The translations under genes and the position numbers were made by a program. A model generated the notes under the pieces. That model searched no databases and was not told the DNA's origin. It saw nothing but the letters and a program-made list of their open reading frames with translations. A stretch of 64,000 nt of DNA, taken from positions 992,001-1,056,000 of the forward strand of contig NZ_CP118527.1 in NCBI RefSeq assembly GCF_028885415.1, written 5' to 3'. This stretch comes from Streptomyces coeruleorubidus. GTDB lineage: Bacteria > Actinomycetota > Actinomycetes > Streptomycetales > Streptomycetaceae. Of the stretch, positions 26,060-33,838 are shown one piece after another. Position 1 is the stretch's first letter; each line of letters opens with the position of its first letter.

Positions 26060-27019
26060 TCAGTGCCCGTGGCCGTCGTCCGTGTGCCCCTCGGGGGTAC
26101 CGGACCCTGCTGCCGCTCCCCCGGCCCTGATGGTGAACGCCGCCGTGTGGACCTTTCCGTCGTGCTTGAAGTCGAGGAACAGGCGGTAGGAACCGGCGCT
26201 GGGGGCCGTGGCCGTGAAGGAGATGTCCGGGCCGGACGTGGTCTTTCCGTCGCCGGGTTCGCCGTTCGGGTGGACGTGGAGGTAGGCCAGGTCGCCGGAG
26301 CGCAGGGCGACCAGGTGGCCGTAGGCGCCGAGGTAGGGCTGGAGGTTCGTGACGGGCTCACCGGCGCGGGAGACCTTCAGCTTCAGTTCGCTCGCCTTGC
26401 CCGGCCGCAGGGCGCCGGACAGCTTCACCTCGTAGCCGTTGGTCCTTGCCGTGCTGCTCGGGGCGGGCAGTTCCTTCGGCTGGTACGGGCCGGAGGCGGC
26501 GAGGTCCGCGCCGAGGGTGAGGTTCCGGGCGTCCTTCTTCGCCGGGGTGAAGTCGGCGAAGACGCGGTAGCCGCCCGCGCGGGGCAGGTCGACGGGGGTG
26601 CTCCAGGTGCCGTCGGCGGCGCGGGTGGGGTGCAGGTGGCGGTAAGTGACCAGGTCGCGTGAGGCCACGATGAGGTGGAGTTCCTTCTCGTGTTCGCGCT
26701 GGTAGGCGGTGACGGCCCGGCCGCCGCCGTCCCTGACCGTGAAGCGCAGCTCGGTCCGCTGCCCGGCGGTGACGCTCGGGGTCTGAAGGTCGAGGGTGTA
26801 GCCGTCGTCGGAGATCTGGAGCCCGCCGGCCGGGGGCGTGTCGTGCCCGGTGTGGCCGCCGGCCTCCTCGGGCCTCGCTGCGGGCCGGGTGTGCTCGTCC
26901 TCGTGTTTCGGCGGGTTGTCGGCGACGACGGGGTCGATGCCCTGGCCGACGCCGTAGGCCGTGCCGAAGGTCGCAGCCAGGACGGCGGCGAAGGTCGTGA
27001 TCTTCAGTCCGGTGTTCAT
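26060..27019 (-). CDS. Secreted/anchored His-rich protein of the copper locus
   Basis: 319 residues. N-terminal signal or anchor helix (TTFAAVLAATFGTAYGVG) then a His-rich tract (HEDEHTRPAARPEEAGGHTG), two Ig-like beta domains (about 75-170 and 205-290) and a His-rich end (HTDDGHGH). The His clusters and the CsoR operator in its promoter argue for extracytoplasmic copper binding. The family is common in streptomycetes without a characterised role. ATG 27019 has AAGGAG 9 bases upstream. Promoter TTGACT-16-TATCGT encloses the operator at 27081-27097. Confidence 0.8.
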   Translation of the reverse strand: MNTGLKITTFAAVLAATFGTAYGVGQGIDPVVADNPPKHEDEHTRPAARPEEAGGHTGHDTPPAGGLQISDDGYTLDLQTPSVTAGQRTELRFTVRDGGGRAVTAYQREHEKELHLIVASRDLVTYRHLHPTRAADGTWSTPVDLPRAGGYRVFADFTPAKKDARNLTLGADLAASGPYQPKELPAPSSTARTNGYEVKLSGALRPGKASELKLKVSRAGEPVTNLQPYLGAYGHLVALRSGDLAYLHVHPNGEPGDGKTTSGPDISFTATAPSAGSYRLFLDFKHDGKVHTAAFTIRAGGAAAGSGTPEGHTDDGHGH

Positions 27020-27077
27020 GGCCGGCATCTCCTTCAGAACCGGGCCGCCCGCCCTTGCGCGGGACTCCTTGCAGCTC

Positions 27078-27105
27078 ACGATACCCCTAGGGGGTATCAA
27101 GTCAA
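27078..27105 (-). promoter_or_regulatory. CsoR operator 1 inside the minus-strand promoter
   Basis: ATACCCCTAGGGGGTAT (27081-27097) is a perfect CsoR-type palindrome, arms ATACCCC/GGGGTAT around TAG. It fills the spacer between TTGACT (27105-27100) and TATCGT (27083-27078), so repressor binding would block RNA polymerase. Copper(I) binding to CsoR releases such sites. Confidence 0.85.
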
Positions 27106-27117
27106 GCTGTTCAGCGC

Positions 27118-27146
27118 TTGCATCCTATACCCCTTGGGGGTATACA
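27118..27146 (+). promoter_or_regulatory. CsoR operator 2 inside the copZ promoter
   Basis: TTGCAT (27118-27123), 17 bases, TATACA (27141-27146), with the palindrome TATACCCCTTGGGGGTATA (27126-27144) occupying the spacer and -10. It mirrors operator 1 with its centre 46 bases away. Predicted transcript start is near 27153, about 60 bases before copZ. Confidence 0.87.
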
Positions 27147-27213
27147 GGAACTCGGCGGGGAAAATACCCCCGCCCCGTATTCGAGAATCGCGACCGTACC
27201 CAGGAGGCACGCC

Positions 27214-27426
27214 ATGCCCACCACCACCTACGCCGTCTCCGGAATGTCCTGCGGCCACTGCAAGGCCACGCTGACCAAGGTCATCGGCGAGCTGGACGGC
27301 GTCAACGGAGTCGAGGTCGACCTCGCAGGCGGGCACGTCACCGTCACCAGTGCCGCCGAGCCCGACGACGCCCTGATCGCGGAGACCGTCGACGAGGCCG
27401 GCTACGAGCTGACCGGGAGGGTATGA
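27214..27426 (+). CDS. copZ: Heavy-metal-associated copper chaperone
   Basis: 70 residues, a single HMA ferredoxin-like domain with the metal-binding motif GMSCGHCKATL (MxCxxC) near residue 11 and the conserved C-terminal ETVDEAGYEL. CopZ binds Cu(I) in the cytosol and hands it to CsoR or the CopA exporter. A perfect AGGAGG precedes the ATG. Directly upstream of the copA remnant by 3 bases, so it once led a copZA operon under CsoR control. The chaperone looks intact while its partner ATPase does not. Confidence 0.95.
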   Translation: MPTTTYAVSGMSCGHCKATLTKVIGELDGVNGVEVDLAGGHVTVTSAAEPDDALIAETVDEAGYELTGRV

Positions 27427-27429
27427 GCC

Positions 27430-28115
27430 ATGACCACCGGCACGACCGATACCGGCGCTGGAGCTGCCGGAGGGGCCGGCCCGGGCCAGGGCGGCGGCCG
27501 AGGACGCCGGGCGCACCGCCATCGCCGTCGCCTGGGCCGGTGAGGCGCGCGCGGTGCTGGAGGTCGCCGACGCGGTGCAGGAGACCAGCCGCGAGGCGAT
27601 ACGGCGGCTGCGCGCCCTCGGACTGACCCCGAGCCTGCTGACCGGGGACAACGAGGCGGTGGCCCGGTCCGTCGCCCGCGAGGTCGGCATGGCGCCGGAG
27701 CACGTCGTCGCCGAGGTGCTCCCGCAGGACAAGGTCGACGTCGGCAAGTGGCTCCAGTCCGAGGGACGTTCGGTCGCCATGGTCGGCGACGGCGTCAACG
27801 ACGCGGCGGCTCTCGCCCAGGCCGATCTCGGTCTGGCCATGGGCACCGGCACGGACGCCGCGATCGAGGCCGGGGACCTGACCCTCGTGCGGGGCGATCT
27901 GCGGGCCGCGGCGGACGCCGTCCGGCTCGCCCGCCGCACCACTCGGCACCATCCGCTCCAACCTGTTCTGGGCCTTCGCCTACAACGTCGCGGCCCTGCC
28001 GCTGGCCGCGGCCGGTCTACTCACGCCGATGATCGCCGGGGCGGCCATGGCCTTCTCCTCGGTCTTCGTCGTCGGCAACTCCCTGCGGCTGCGCACGTTC
28101 CGCGCCGCGGGTTGA
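27430..28115 (+). pseudogene. copA: Copper P1B-ATPase remnant: large internal deletion plus frameshift
   Basis: The start codon, ribosome site (GGGAGGG) and first 9-10 codons (MTTGTTDTGA) read as a normal CopA start. From about 27460 the only recognisable homology is in the +1 frame: the distal P-domain (LLTGDNEAVARSVAREVG, DKVDVGKWL, AMVGDGVNDAAALAQADLGL). An extra base in ACCACTCGG near 27940 shifts to the third frame for the last two helices ([20 protein letters not shown] and [13 protein letters not shown]). Missing are the metal domain, A-domain, CPC helix and DKTGT site, so about 500 of roughly 750 residues are gone. It cannot pump copper. Confidence 0.88.
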
Positions 28116-28129
28116 ACCAGCCTGCTGGT
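28116..28129. terminator. Short hairpin between convergent genes
   Basis: ACCAGC-CT-GCTGGT lies between the copA remnant (plus) and the methyltransferase stop (minus). The loop is very short and no T-tract follows, so a bidirectional terminator role is only suggested. Confidence 0.3.
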
Positions 28130-28785
28130 CAGCGTCGGCGCCACACCAGCGTGTAGCGCCAGAACAGGCGGCGGCGCAGCCGTGCGCCGGGCAGGACGGT
28201 CCGGGCCGCGCGGACGATCTCCGGGAAGGTCATGTCCGCCGGACTGGTGCGGGCCGTCATCGAGACGGGGCGAGGCACCGGGCGGCCCCGGTTCTTCAGC
28301 AGGGCCATAACGATGTTGAGCGGGACGGACGCGACCGAGAGCAGGTGGCCGCCGGGCGTCCGCTCCCGGGACACACCGACGATCACCAGGGTGCCGCCGG
28401 GAGCCAGACGGTCACGGAAGGCCTCGAGAGCCTGCGTGAACGGCAGGTGGTGGACCACGGCGACACAGGTGATGACGTCGTACGGACCGTCGGGAAGCCC
28501 GGCCGGCGCGTCGGCCACGGTGTACGTCACCGGGACCGCCGTGGGGGTCAGCTCCCGCGCCCGGGCCGTGATCGCCGGATCGGCGTCGACCCCGTGCACC
28601 CGCTCGGCCCGGCCGGCCAGCAGCCGGGCGAGATCGCCACTGCCGCACCCCACGTCCAGGGCGCTCCCGACACGCCTGGGGAACTGCCGCAGGATCCAGC
28701 GGTGGAAGTGGGCGTTGTGGTCCCAGGGACGGGCGGCGTGGAAACGGTCCAGGGCGCGCAGGACCCGGCGTGGCGGGGACGTCAT
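28129..28785 (-). CDS. Class I SAM-dependent methyltransferase
   Basis: 218 residues. The SAM motif I is SALDVGCGSGDLARLLAG, acidic loop HGVDADPAIT, and motif YDVITCVAVVHHLPFTQALE is typical of the UbiE/Methyltransf_11/12 group. No motif predicts the acceptor. Neighbours (copA remnant, PAP2) give no pathway context. Divergent from the PAP2 phosphatase with 131 bases between; the ribosome site GGGGAC is weak. The substrate is probably a small molecule. Confidence 0.85.
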   Translation of the reverse strand: MTSPPRRVLRALDRFHAARPWDHNAHFHRWILRQFPRRVGSALDVGCGSGDLARLLAGRAERVHGVDADPAITARARELTPTAVPVTYTVADAPAGLPDGPYDVITCVAVVHHLPFTQALEAFRDRLAPGGTLVIVGVSRERTPGGHLLSVASVPLNIVMALLKNRGRPVPRPVSMTARTSPADMTFPEIVRAARTVLPGARLRRRLFWRYTLVWRRR

Positions 28786-28916
28786 GTCCCCAGTTCAGCA
28801 GACGGGTTCAGTCGCCCGACATGGGCACTCGTCAGGTACCGGCTCGCAGGGGCGCCGACCGTGCGCCCGGCGTGAGCCGGTACCTTGCTGGGGAAGGCCA
28901 CTGCGGGGAGAAGCAC

Positions 28917-29588
28917 ATGACCGATCCGACGACCACAGACGAAGGCGCCCTTCGTCCGCTCCCGAAGAACGGGAAGCCCTCGGGCGGACCCGGCCGGCTC
29001 CTGGGCGCCGTCATGGGCGATCTCAGGGCCGTGGACGGCGCCCTGTACGCGGCGGTGGCCGCCACTCCCACGCCCACGCTCGACCGGACGCTGCGCCATC
29101 TGTCGCACGCGGCCGACCACTCCAAGATCTCGTTCGGCATCGCCGCGGCCCTGGCGCTCGGCGGGAAGCGGCCGCGCAAGGCCGCGCTCGCCGGCGTCGG
29201 GGCGATCGCCGTGGCCTCGGCCTCCGCCAATCTGCTCGGCAAGCGCCTGGTGCGCCGGGCCCGGCCGGACCGGGAGGCGGCCCGGGTGACGGTGGACCGG
29301 CACGTTCCGATGCCGACGTCGGCCTCGTTCCCGTCCGGGCACACGGCGTCGGCGGTCGCGTTCGCCACCGCCGTCAGTGTGGTGCTGCCCCCGGCGGCAG
29401 TACCCCTCGGGGCCCTGGCGGGCGCCGTCGGCTACTCGCGCATCCACACGGGGGTGCACTACCCGGGCGACGTGGCCGCGGGCGCGGTCCTCGGCATCGC
29501 GAGCGCCGCCGCCGCACTGGCCGTGGCGGCGGCACCGCACACGGCCACGCCGCGGGAGTGGACGCGGCTGTTGCGCCGCGCCGTATGA
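28917..29588 (+). CDS. PAP2-family membrane phosphatase
   Basis: 223 residues with the three acid-phosphatase motifs in order: KRLVRRARP (KxxxxxxRP), FPSGHTAS (PSGH) and SRIHTGVHYPGD (SRxxxxxHxxxD). Several hydrophobic helices surround them. Such enzymes remove phosphate from phosphatidic acid, undecaprenyl diphosphate or similar lipids at the membrane face. ATG 28917 has GGGGAG 7 bases upstream; an upstream in-frame stretch of 49 codons has poor coding character. Single-gene unit. Confidence 0.9.
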   Translation: MTDPTTTDEGALRPLPKNGKPSGGPGRLLGAVMGDLRAVDGALYAAVAATPTPTLDRTLRHLSHAADHSKISFGIAAALALGGKRPRKAALAGVGAIAVASASANLLGKRLVRRARPDREAARVTVDRHVPMPTSASFPSGHTASAVAFATAVSVVLPPAAVPLGALAGAVGYSRIHTGVHYPGDVAAGAVLGIASAAAALAVAAAPHTATPREWTRLLRRAV

Positions 29589-29945
29589 CGTGACGGGGGC
29601 GGAGGCCTTCGGCGGGCAGCGGGAGGTGCCCAGGGGCGCATGCCTGGGGCGGACAGCGGAGGTGTCCGGGGGCGGTGCCCAGGCGGCTCGATGGTCGCCG
29701 GATCGGTCGCTCCGGAGCTCAGCGCCGGTTCACCGTCGGTAAGACCCGGACGTACGGTACGCCGGGCGCCACCCGGAAAGTACGGTGCGCCAGGCCACCC
29801 CGAACCGAACGGTGCACCACGCCACCCCCGTACGGTGCGGGCCCCTGGAAGCACTCGGGGTGCCGGCGTCCCTCTCGCTTACGACCCGCGGCGCGGGGAA
29901 CTCTCCGTACTGTCCCGCCCTCCTCCGCTCGTGCGGGAGGCGATC
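29589..29945. other. Non-coding region with imperfect tandem repeats
   Basis: No supportable gene in 357 bases. At 29753-29850 four imperfect copies of a TACGGTRCGCCRGGCCACCC-like unit start at 29753, 29781, 29808 and 29831, spaced 28, 27 and 23 bases. The copies diverge, so this looks like an old tandem expansion. Confidence 0.45.
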
Positions 29946-30284
29946 ATGGTCGAGCCGCCCAGCCCGGTGCCCCCGCACCCGGCGCCCTCCCCGCCGGCCC
30001 CGGGCCGCCCCGACCCGGAGCCCGGTCCACCCCCGCCGCATCCGCCGCCCGAGCCTCCGCGTCCCGCGCCTCGGCCCAATCCCGTGCCCCGGCCTGCCCC
30101 TCCCCGGCGCGCGCCGGACGCCGTGGGGCTACCCGATCGGCACCAGGGCGACGGCAGCGCGCATGGTGCAGGACGGCGTGCACCACCGTCCCCAGCCGCA
30201 GCCCGAACCGGCCGCCGGGCACATGGCGCGGCAACACCACAGGCCCGCCCGCTCCGACGCGGCCACGAGCGCGGCCGAGGGTGA
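29946..30284 (+). CDS. Short proline-rich protein, doubtful
   Basis: 112 codons from ATG 29946, with GGGAGG 6 bases upstream. The first 57 or so residues are almost pure Pro/Arg/Glu/His/Pro repeats (PPSPVPPHPAPSPPAPG), the rest is antisense to the end of the stress-protein gene. The ribosome site is good but the distal half overlaps a real gene by 156 bases, so the frame may have lost its original stop. It could equally be noise in a GC-rich strand. Confidence 0.35.
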   Translation: MVEPPSPVPPHPAPSPPAPGRPDPEPGPPPPHPPPEPPRPAPRPNPVPRPAPPRRAPDAVGLPDRHQGDGSAHGAGRRAPPSPAAARTGRRAHGAATPQARPLRRGHERGRG

Positions 30285-30983
30285 GCCGAGGACCAGCTCG
30301 ATGTCGGTGTGGACCTGCGGGAACTCGGCGACGGGACGGGCGGCCTGGTTGAGGAGCCGGGCATGCAGCCGCTGTTCCTGGTCGACCTGGCTCACCTGGG
30401 GCACCACCACGCCGACGGCGGCGAGCGGTGTCCAGGCGTTGCAGGAGCCGGGCGGGAACCCGGCGCAGGTCCGCCTCGGCGAGGGCGAACCGTACGGCGG
30501 GCTCGTCGCGTTCGTCGCGCACCCGACCACGATGCCGCCGCTCGCCGCCCGCTCCGTGTGCCCCCGGACGACGGCCACCGGGCGGTCGGCGTGCGCGGCC
30601 ACCTTCAGGCTCACCGAGCCGAGCAGCGGCCCGGTGAAGCCGCCCCGTCCGCGCGTGCCGACCACCACCAGGTCGGTGTCCTGGGACGCGTCGAGAAGAG
30701 CCTCGGCGGGATGGTCCCGGGCGAGGACGGTGTCCACGCGCAGGCCGGGGTGGGAGGTCGTGGTACGGGCTCGCGCGTGCTCCAGGAGGCCCGCGGCCGC
30801 CTCGCGCAGCCGCCGGCCGGTCTCCTCGTCCTCCTCGGTGCCGGGGCCGACGGCATGCAGGACGCGCAGCGCGGCACCCCGCAGCCGGGCCTCGGTGGCC
30901 GCCCAGTCCGCGGCCAGCCAGGTGTGCGGTGTGTCGTCGATACCGACGAGGACCGTGCCATGACGTCCGTGGCTCACCTTCAC
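30129..30983 (-). pseudogene. Two-domain universal stress protein with paired compensating frameshifts
   Basis: A 284-residue tandem UspA protein by outline. Domain 1 is intact, with VLVGIDDTPHTWLAADWAAT and the ATP loop GTRGRGGFTGPLLGSVS. In domain 2 the frame is lost after GGIVVG (one G missing from a G run near 30530), read in another frame as RVRDERDEPAVRFALAEADL, and restored by an extra A before WTPLAAVGVVV near 30440. It is lost again after ALVAASERA (a G missing), where another frame continues with VVLPRHVPGGRFGLRLGTVV, and is restored before VALVPIG. So the full-length frame translates two scrambled segments. GTG 30983 has GGAGG upstream and overlaps the polX stop. Confidence 0.75.
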
Positions 30984-32734
30984 GCCCGGCCTCCTTCACG
31001 TCCCTTGCGCAGGAACCGCCGCAGCCGCGCCGGCGGCCAGGTGTTGATCACGTCGTCCTTGCTGAGCCAGCCGCGCTGGGCGGTGCCGACGCCGTAGCGC
31101 AGGTTGGCCAGGTGCAGCGTGGCGTGGGCGTCGCTGTCGACGGCGAACCGCACCCCGTGCCGTCTGGCCCGCAGGATGTCCTCGTCGCGCAGATCGAGCC
31201 GGTCGGGGTGGGCGTTGATCTCCAGGGCCGTCCCGGTGCGCGCGCAGGCGGCGAAGACGGCGTCGAGGTCGGCGTCCAGTCCCGGCCGCTTGCCGATGAT
31301 GCGGGTGGTGGGATGGCCGATGATGTTCACATACGGGTTCTCGCAGGCCCGCACCAGGCGCCGGGTGAGCGCCTCGCGCCCCTGGTTGAAGTGAGAGTGC
31401 ACCGACGCCACGCACAGGTCGAACCCGGCCAGGAACTCCCCGGCCCAGTCCACCTCGCCGTCGGGGCCGATGTTCAGCTCCACGCCGTGCAGCAGCCGCA
31501 TGCCGCCACCTCTGCCCCGGCGGCCGTACACGCCGTCGAGCTGCCGTACGGTCGCGCGCTGTGCCAGCATCCGCTCGTCGGTCATGCGCTGCATGTACAG
31601 GTTGGGCCCGTGGTCGGTGACGGCGTAGTAGGCGTAGCCGCGCTCGGCGGCCGCTGCGACCATCTCCTCCAGCGGGGCGAGCCCGTCGGTGAGGTCGGTG
31701 TGGGTGTGCAGGTCGCCCCGGATGTCCGTCTCCCGCACGAGGTCGGGCAGTTCGCCGCGCAGCCCCGCCTCGATCTCGCCGCGGTCCTCACGCAGGGGCG
31801 GCGGGATCCAGGGCAGGCCGAGCCGGGCGTACACCTCCTCCTCGGTCTCGGAGACGATCTTCTTGCCGGTCTCGGTGTCGAACAGGCCGTACTCGGAGAG
31901 CTTGAGCTTCTGGTGGACGGCCAGTTCGCGGGTGCGGATGTTGTGCGCCTTGGAGCCGGTGAAGTACTGCAGCGCCGCTCCCCAGGAGTCCAGGGGGACG
32001 ACGCGCAGGTCGACCGAGAGGCCCTTGGTGGTGCGGATGGACGTCTTCTTCTCGCCGCGCGCGACGACCTCGGAGACGTACGGCAGCTCCGTGAAGGCCC
32101 GCATGAGGGCGGCCGGGTGCGCGCCCGCGGCGAGGACGTCGATGTCGCCGACGGTCTCGCGCAGACGGCGCAGCGAGCCGGCGTAGGTGCAGCGCCGGCA
32201 GCCGGTGACCCGGGACAGCTCGGCGACGATGTCCTCGGCCAGGTCCGCGGCGGCGTCGAGCAGGACGCGGTCGCCGGAGGACTTCAGCAGTTCGATGCCG
32301 TGCAGGATGTTCTGCTCCGTCTTCGGCCCGAAGCCCTTCAGGTCGCGCAGCCGCTCGGCGTGGAGGGCGTCGGCGAGTTCCTCGACCGAGGAGATGCCCA
32401 GCTCCTCATAGAGGACGCTGGCCTTCTTCGGGCCGAGCGTGGGGATGGCCGTCAGCCGCCGGACTCCGGCCGGGATCTTCGCGCGCAGCTCCTCCACCGC
32501 GGTGACGCTGCCGTCGCGGAAGTACTCGACGATCTTCTCGGCGATGGACTTGCCGACGTTGGGGATCTCCTGGAGGCCCTTGAGGTCGAGGGTGGACACG
32601 TCGGCGTGGTAGCCGCCGATCGAGCGGGCGGCCTTCTCGTAGACACGTGCCCTGTACGCGTCTCCTCCGGTGATCGAGATGAGGTCCGCGTACTCCTGGA
32701 AGAGCGCGGCGACCTCGTCGTTCGACCGAGCCAC
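30980..32734 (-). CDS. polX: Family X DNA polymerase with PHP 3'-5' exonuclease
   Basis: 584 residues. Helix-hairpin-helix motifs (LQEIPNVGKSIAEKI, LTAIPTLGPKKASVL) precede the nucleotidyltransferase palm with GDIDVL and VDLRVVP carboxylates, then a C-terminal PHP domain with DLHTHTDLTDG, DHGPNLYMQ, HSHFNQ, IGHPTT, INAHPDR and DSDAH metal ligands. It fills gaps in base-excision or end-joining repair and has exonuclease activity. GTG 32734 follows a -10-like TACCCT by 6 bases, suggesting a leaderless mRNA. The stop overlaps the next start by GTGA, coupling translation. Confidence 0.95.
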   Translation of the reverse strand: MARSNDEVAALFQEYADLISITGGDAYRARVYEKAARSIGGYHADVSTLDLKGLQEIPNVGKSIAEKIVEYFRDGSVTAVEELRAKIPAGVRRLTAIPTLGPKKASVLYEELGISSVEELADALHAERLRDLKGFGPKTEQNILHGIELLKSSGDRVLLDAAADLAEDIVAELSRVTGCRRCTYAGSLRRLRETVGDIDVLAAGAHPAALMRAFTELPYVSEVVARGEKKTSIRTTKGLSVDLRVVPLDSWGAALQYFTGSKAHNIRTRELAVHQKLKLSEYGLFDTETGKKIVSETEEEVYARLGLPWIPPPLREDRGEIEAGLRGELPDLVRETDIRGDLHTHTDLTDGLAPLEEMVAAAAERGYAYYAVTDHGPNLYMQRMTDERMLAQRATVRQLDGVYGRRGRGGGMRLLHGVELNIGPDGEVDWAGEFLAGFDLCVASVHSHFNQGREALTRRLVRACENPYVNIIGHPTTRIIGKRPGLDADLDAVFAACARTGTALEINAHPDRLDLRDEDILRARRHGVRFAVDSDAHATLHLANLRYGVGTAQRGWLSKDDVINTWPPARLRRFLRKGREGGRA

Positions 32735-32845
32735 ACCCTCAGGGTAGGCAGGGATCGGGCCCGCACGCCTGCGCTCGCGGCGCGGTACGGGCCCGGCCGT
32801 GCGGGTACCCGGGGAGGCGCACGACCACCTGGGGAGATGACTCGG

Positions 32846-33148
32846 ATGCTGATTCTCGGACTGCTCCTCCTGGCCGCCTCGGCCGCCTTCATCGTGCTGC
32901 TGATCGCCGGCAACCTGTCCGGCGGACCCGAGTACACCGTGTCGGTGCTGGGCAACGACATCGCCACCCTGAACGCGCTGGCGATCTTCTGCTCGGGCCT
33001 GGCGCTCGCGCTGGCGTTCTGTCTCGGCCTGGCCCTGATGAGGACCGGCGCGGCACGCCGCCGCCCCCGCCACCGCACGCCCCGGCGGCGCGACCGCGAG
33101 GACACCGTCACCGTGGACGACATGAGGGGCCCTGACGGCCGAGCCTGA
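32846..33148 (+). CDS. Small two-helix membrane protein
   Basis: 100 residues: a hydrophobic helix (LILGLLLLAASAAFIVLLIAG), a short loop with NDIATLNALAIF, a second helix (CSGLALALAFCLGLALM), then a basic tail. This resembles Streptomyces LapA-like or YtxH-neighbour small membrane proteins; function unknown. ATG 32846 has GGGGAG 9 bases upstream, whereas ATG 32837 abuts it. Divergent from polX. Its end overlaps the minus-strand DUF624-like gene by 41 bases. Confidence 0.7.
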   Translation: MLILGLLLLAASAAFIVLLIAGNLSGGPEYTVSVLGNDIATLNALAIFCSGLALALAFCLGLALMRTGAARRRPRHRTPRRRDREDTVTVDDMRGPDGRA

Positions 33149-33833
33149 AGGGGCCCGGGGCAGATGTGGCTCTACCGGGTGGGCGCGGCCGGCCACAGCC
33201 CGTCCGCAGCCACCGCATCACGGACCCCCGCACGAACGACCGCGCGTCACGCCCCCAGGCACCGTGCCGTACGTCGACCCCGGTCAGCGCCAGCGCCAAC
33301 GGCCCCGGCGCCAGAAAGGCCAACGGCACCAGCATCCAGGCGCACAGCGCGGCCGTCGCCACGGCGAGCAGGACCAGTGCGCTGCCGCCCACGTCCGCCG
33401 CCGCGTCCCGGGCGGCCCCGCGCACCGCCGCGCGCCAGTCGGTGAGCGACTCGGGGCGGGCGCAGGCCCGCAGGCCGACCACCGCAGCGCAGGCGCCGAT
33501 GGCGGCGGCGGCCACCGCGAACAGCGGCGCTCCGGGCAGCCCGGCCCCGGCCAGGGCCAAGTCGGCCGCGAGCAGCAGCAGACCCGCCAGGGCGACGGTC
33601 CCCGCCAGCAGGTCGCCGGCCCGCAGCCGTTGCCGCAGCAGGACGACGTACCGCCCGGCCGTGACGGGTCGGTCCTGTCCTGCGCCGCGCAGTACGGCGC
33701 ACGCCGTCGACAGCGCGGCCGGTGCGGTCACCAGCGGCAGGCAGGCCACCGACGTGGCGAGGCCGACGCTCAGCACGTCCGCGAACAGTGTCATGCGCGG
33801 CCCGAACACCTCACCGGCCTCACGCGTCCGCAT
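33108..33833 (-). CDS. DUF624 (YesL)-like membrane protein
   Basis: 241 residues with five or six hydrophobic helices (FADVLSVGLATSVACLPLVT, LLAGTVALAGLLLLAADLAL, ALVLLAVATAALCAWMLVPL). YesL-like proteins accompany sugar ABC systems in bacilli and streptomycetes; no mechanism is known. ATG 33833 lies 5 bases after the permease stop and has AAGGGG inside that gene, so translation is probably coupled. It is the last gene of the seven-gene carbohydrate operon. The last 40 residues are basic and may be non-native. Confidence 0.7.
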   Translation of the reverse strand: MRTREAGEVFGPRMTLFADVLSVGLATSVACLPLVTAPAALSTACAVLRGAGQDRPVTAGRYVVLLRQRLRAGDLLAGTVALAGLLLLAADLALAGAGLPGAPLFAVAAAAIGACAAVVGLRACARPESLTDWRAAVRGAARDAAADVGGSALVLLAVATAALCAWMLVPLAFLAPGPLALALTGVDVRHGAWGRDARSFVRGSVMRWLRTGCGRPRPPGRATSAPGPFRLGRQGPSCRPR

Positions 33834-33838
33834 ACCGC

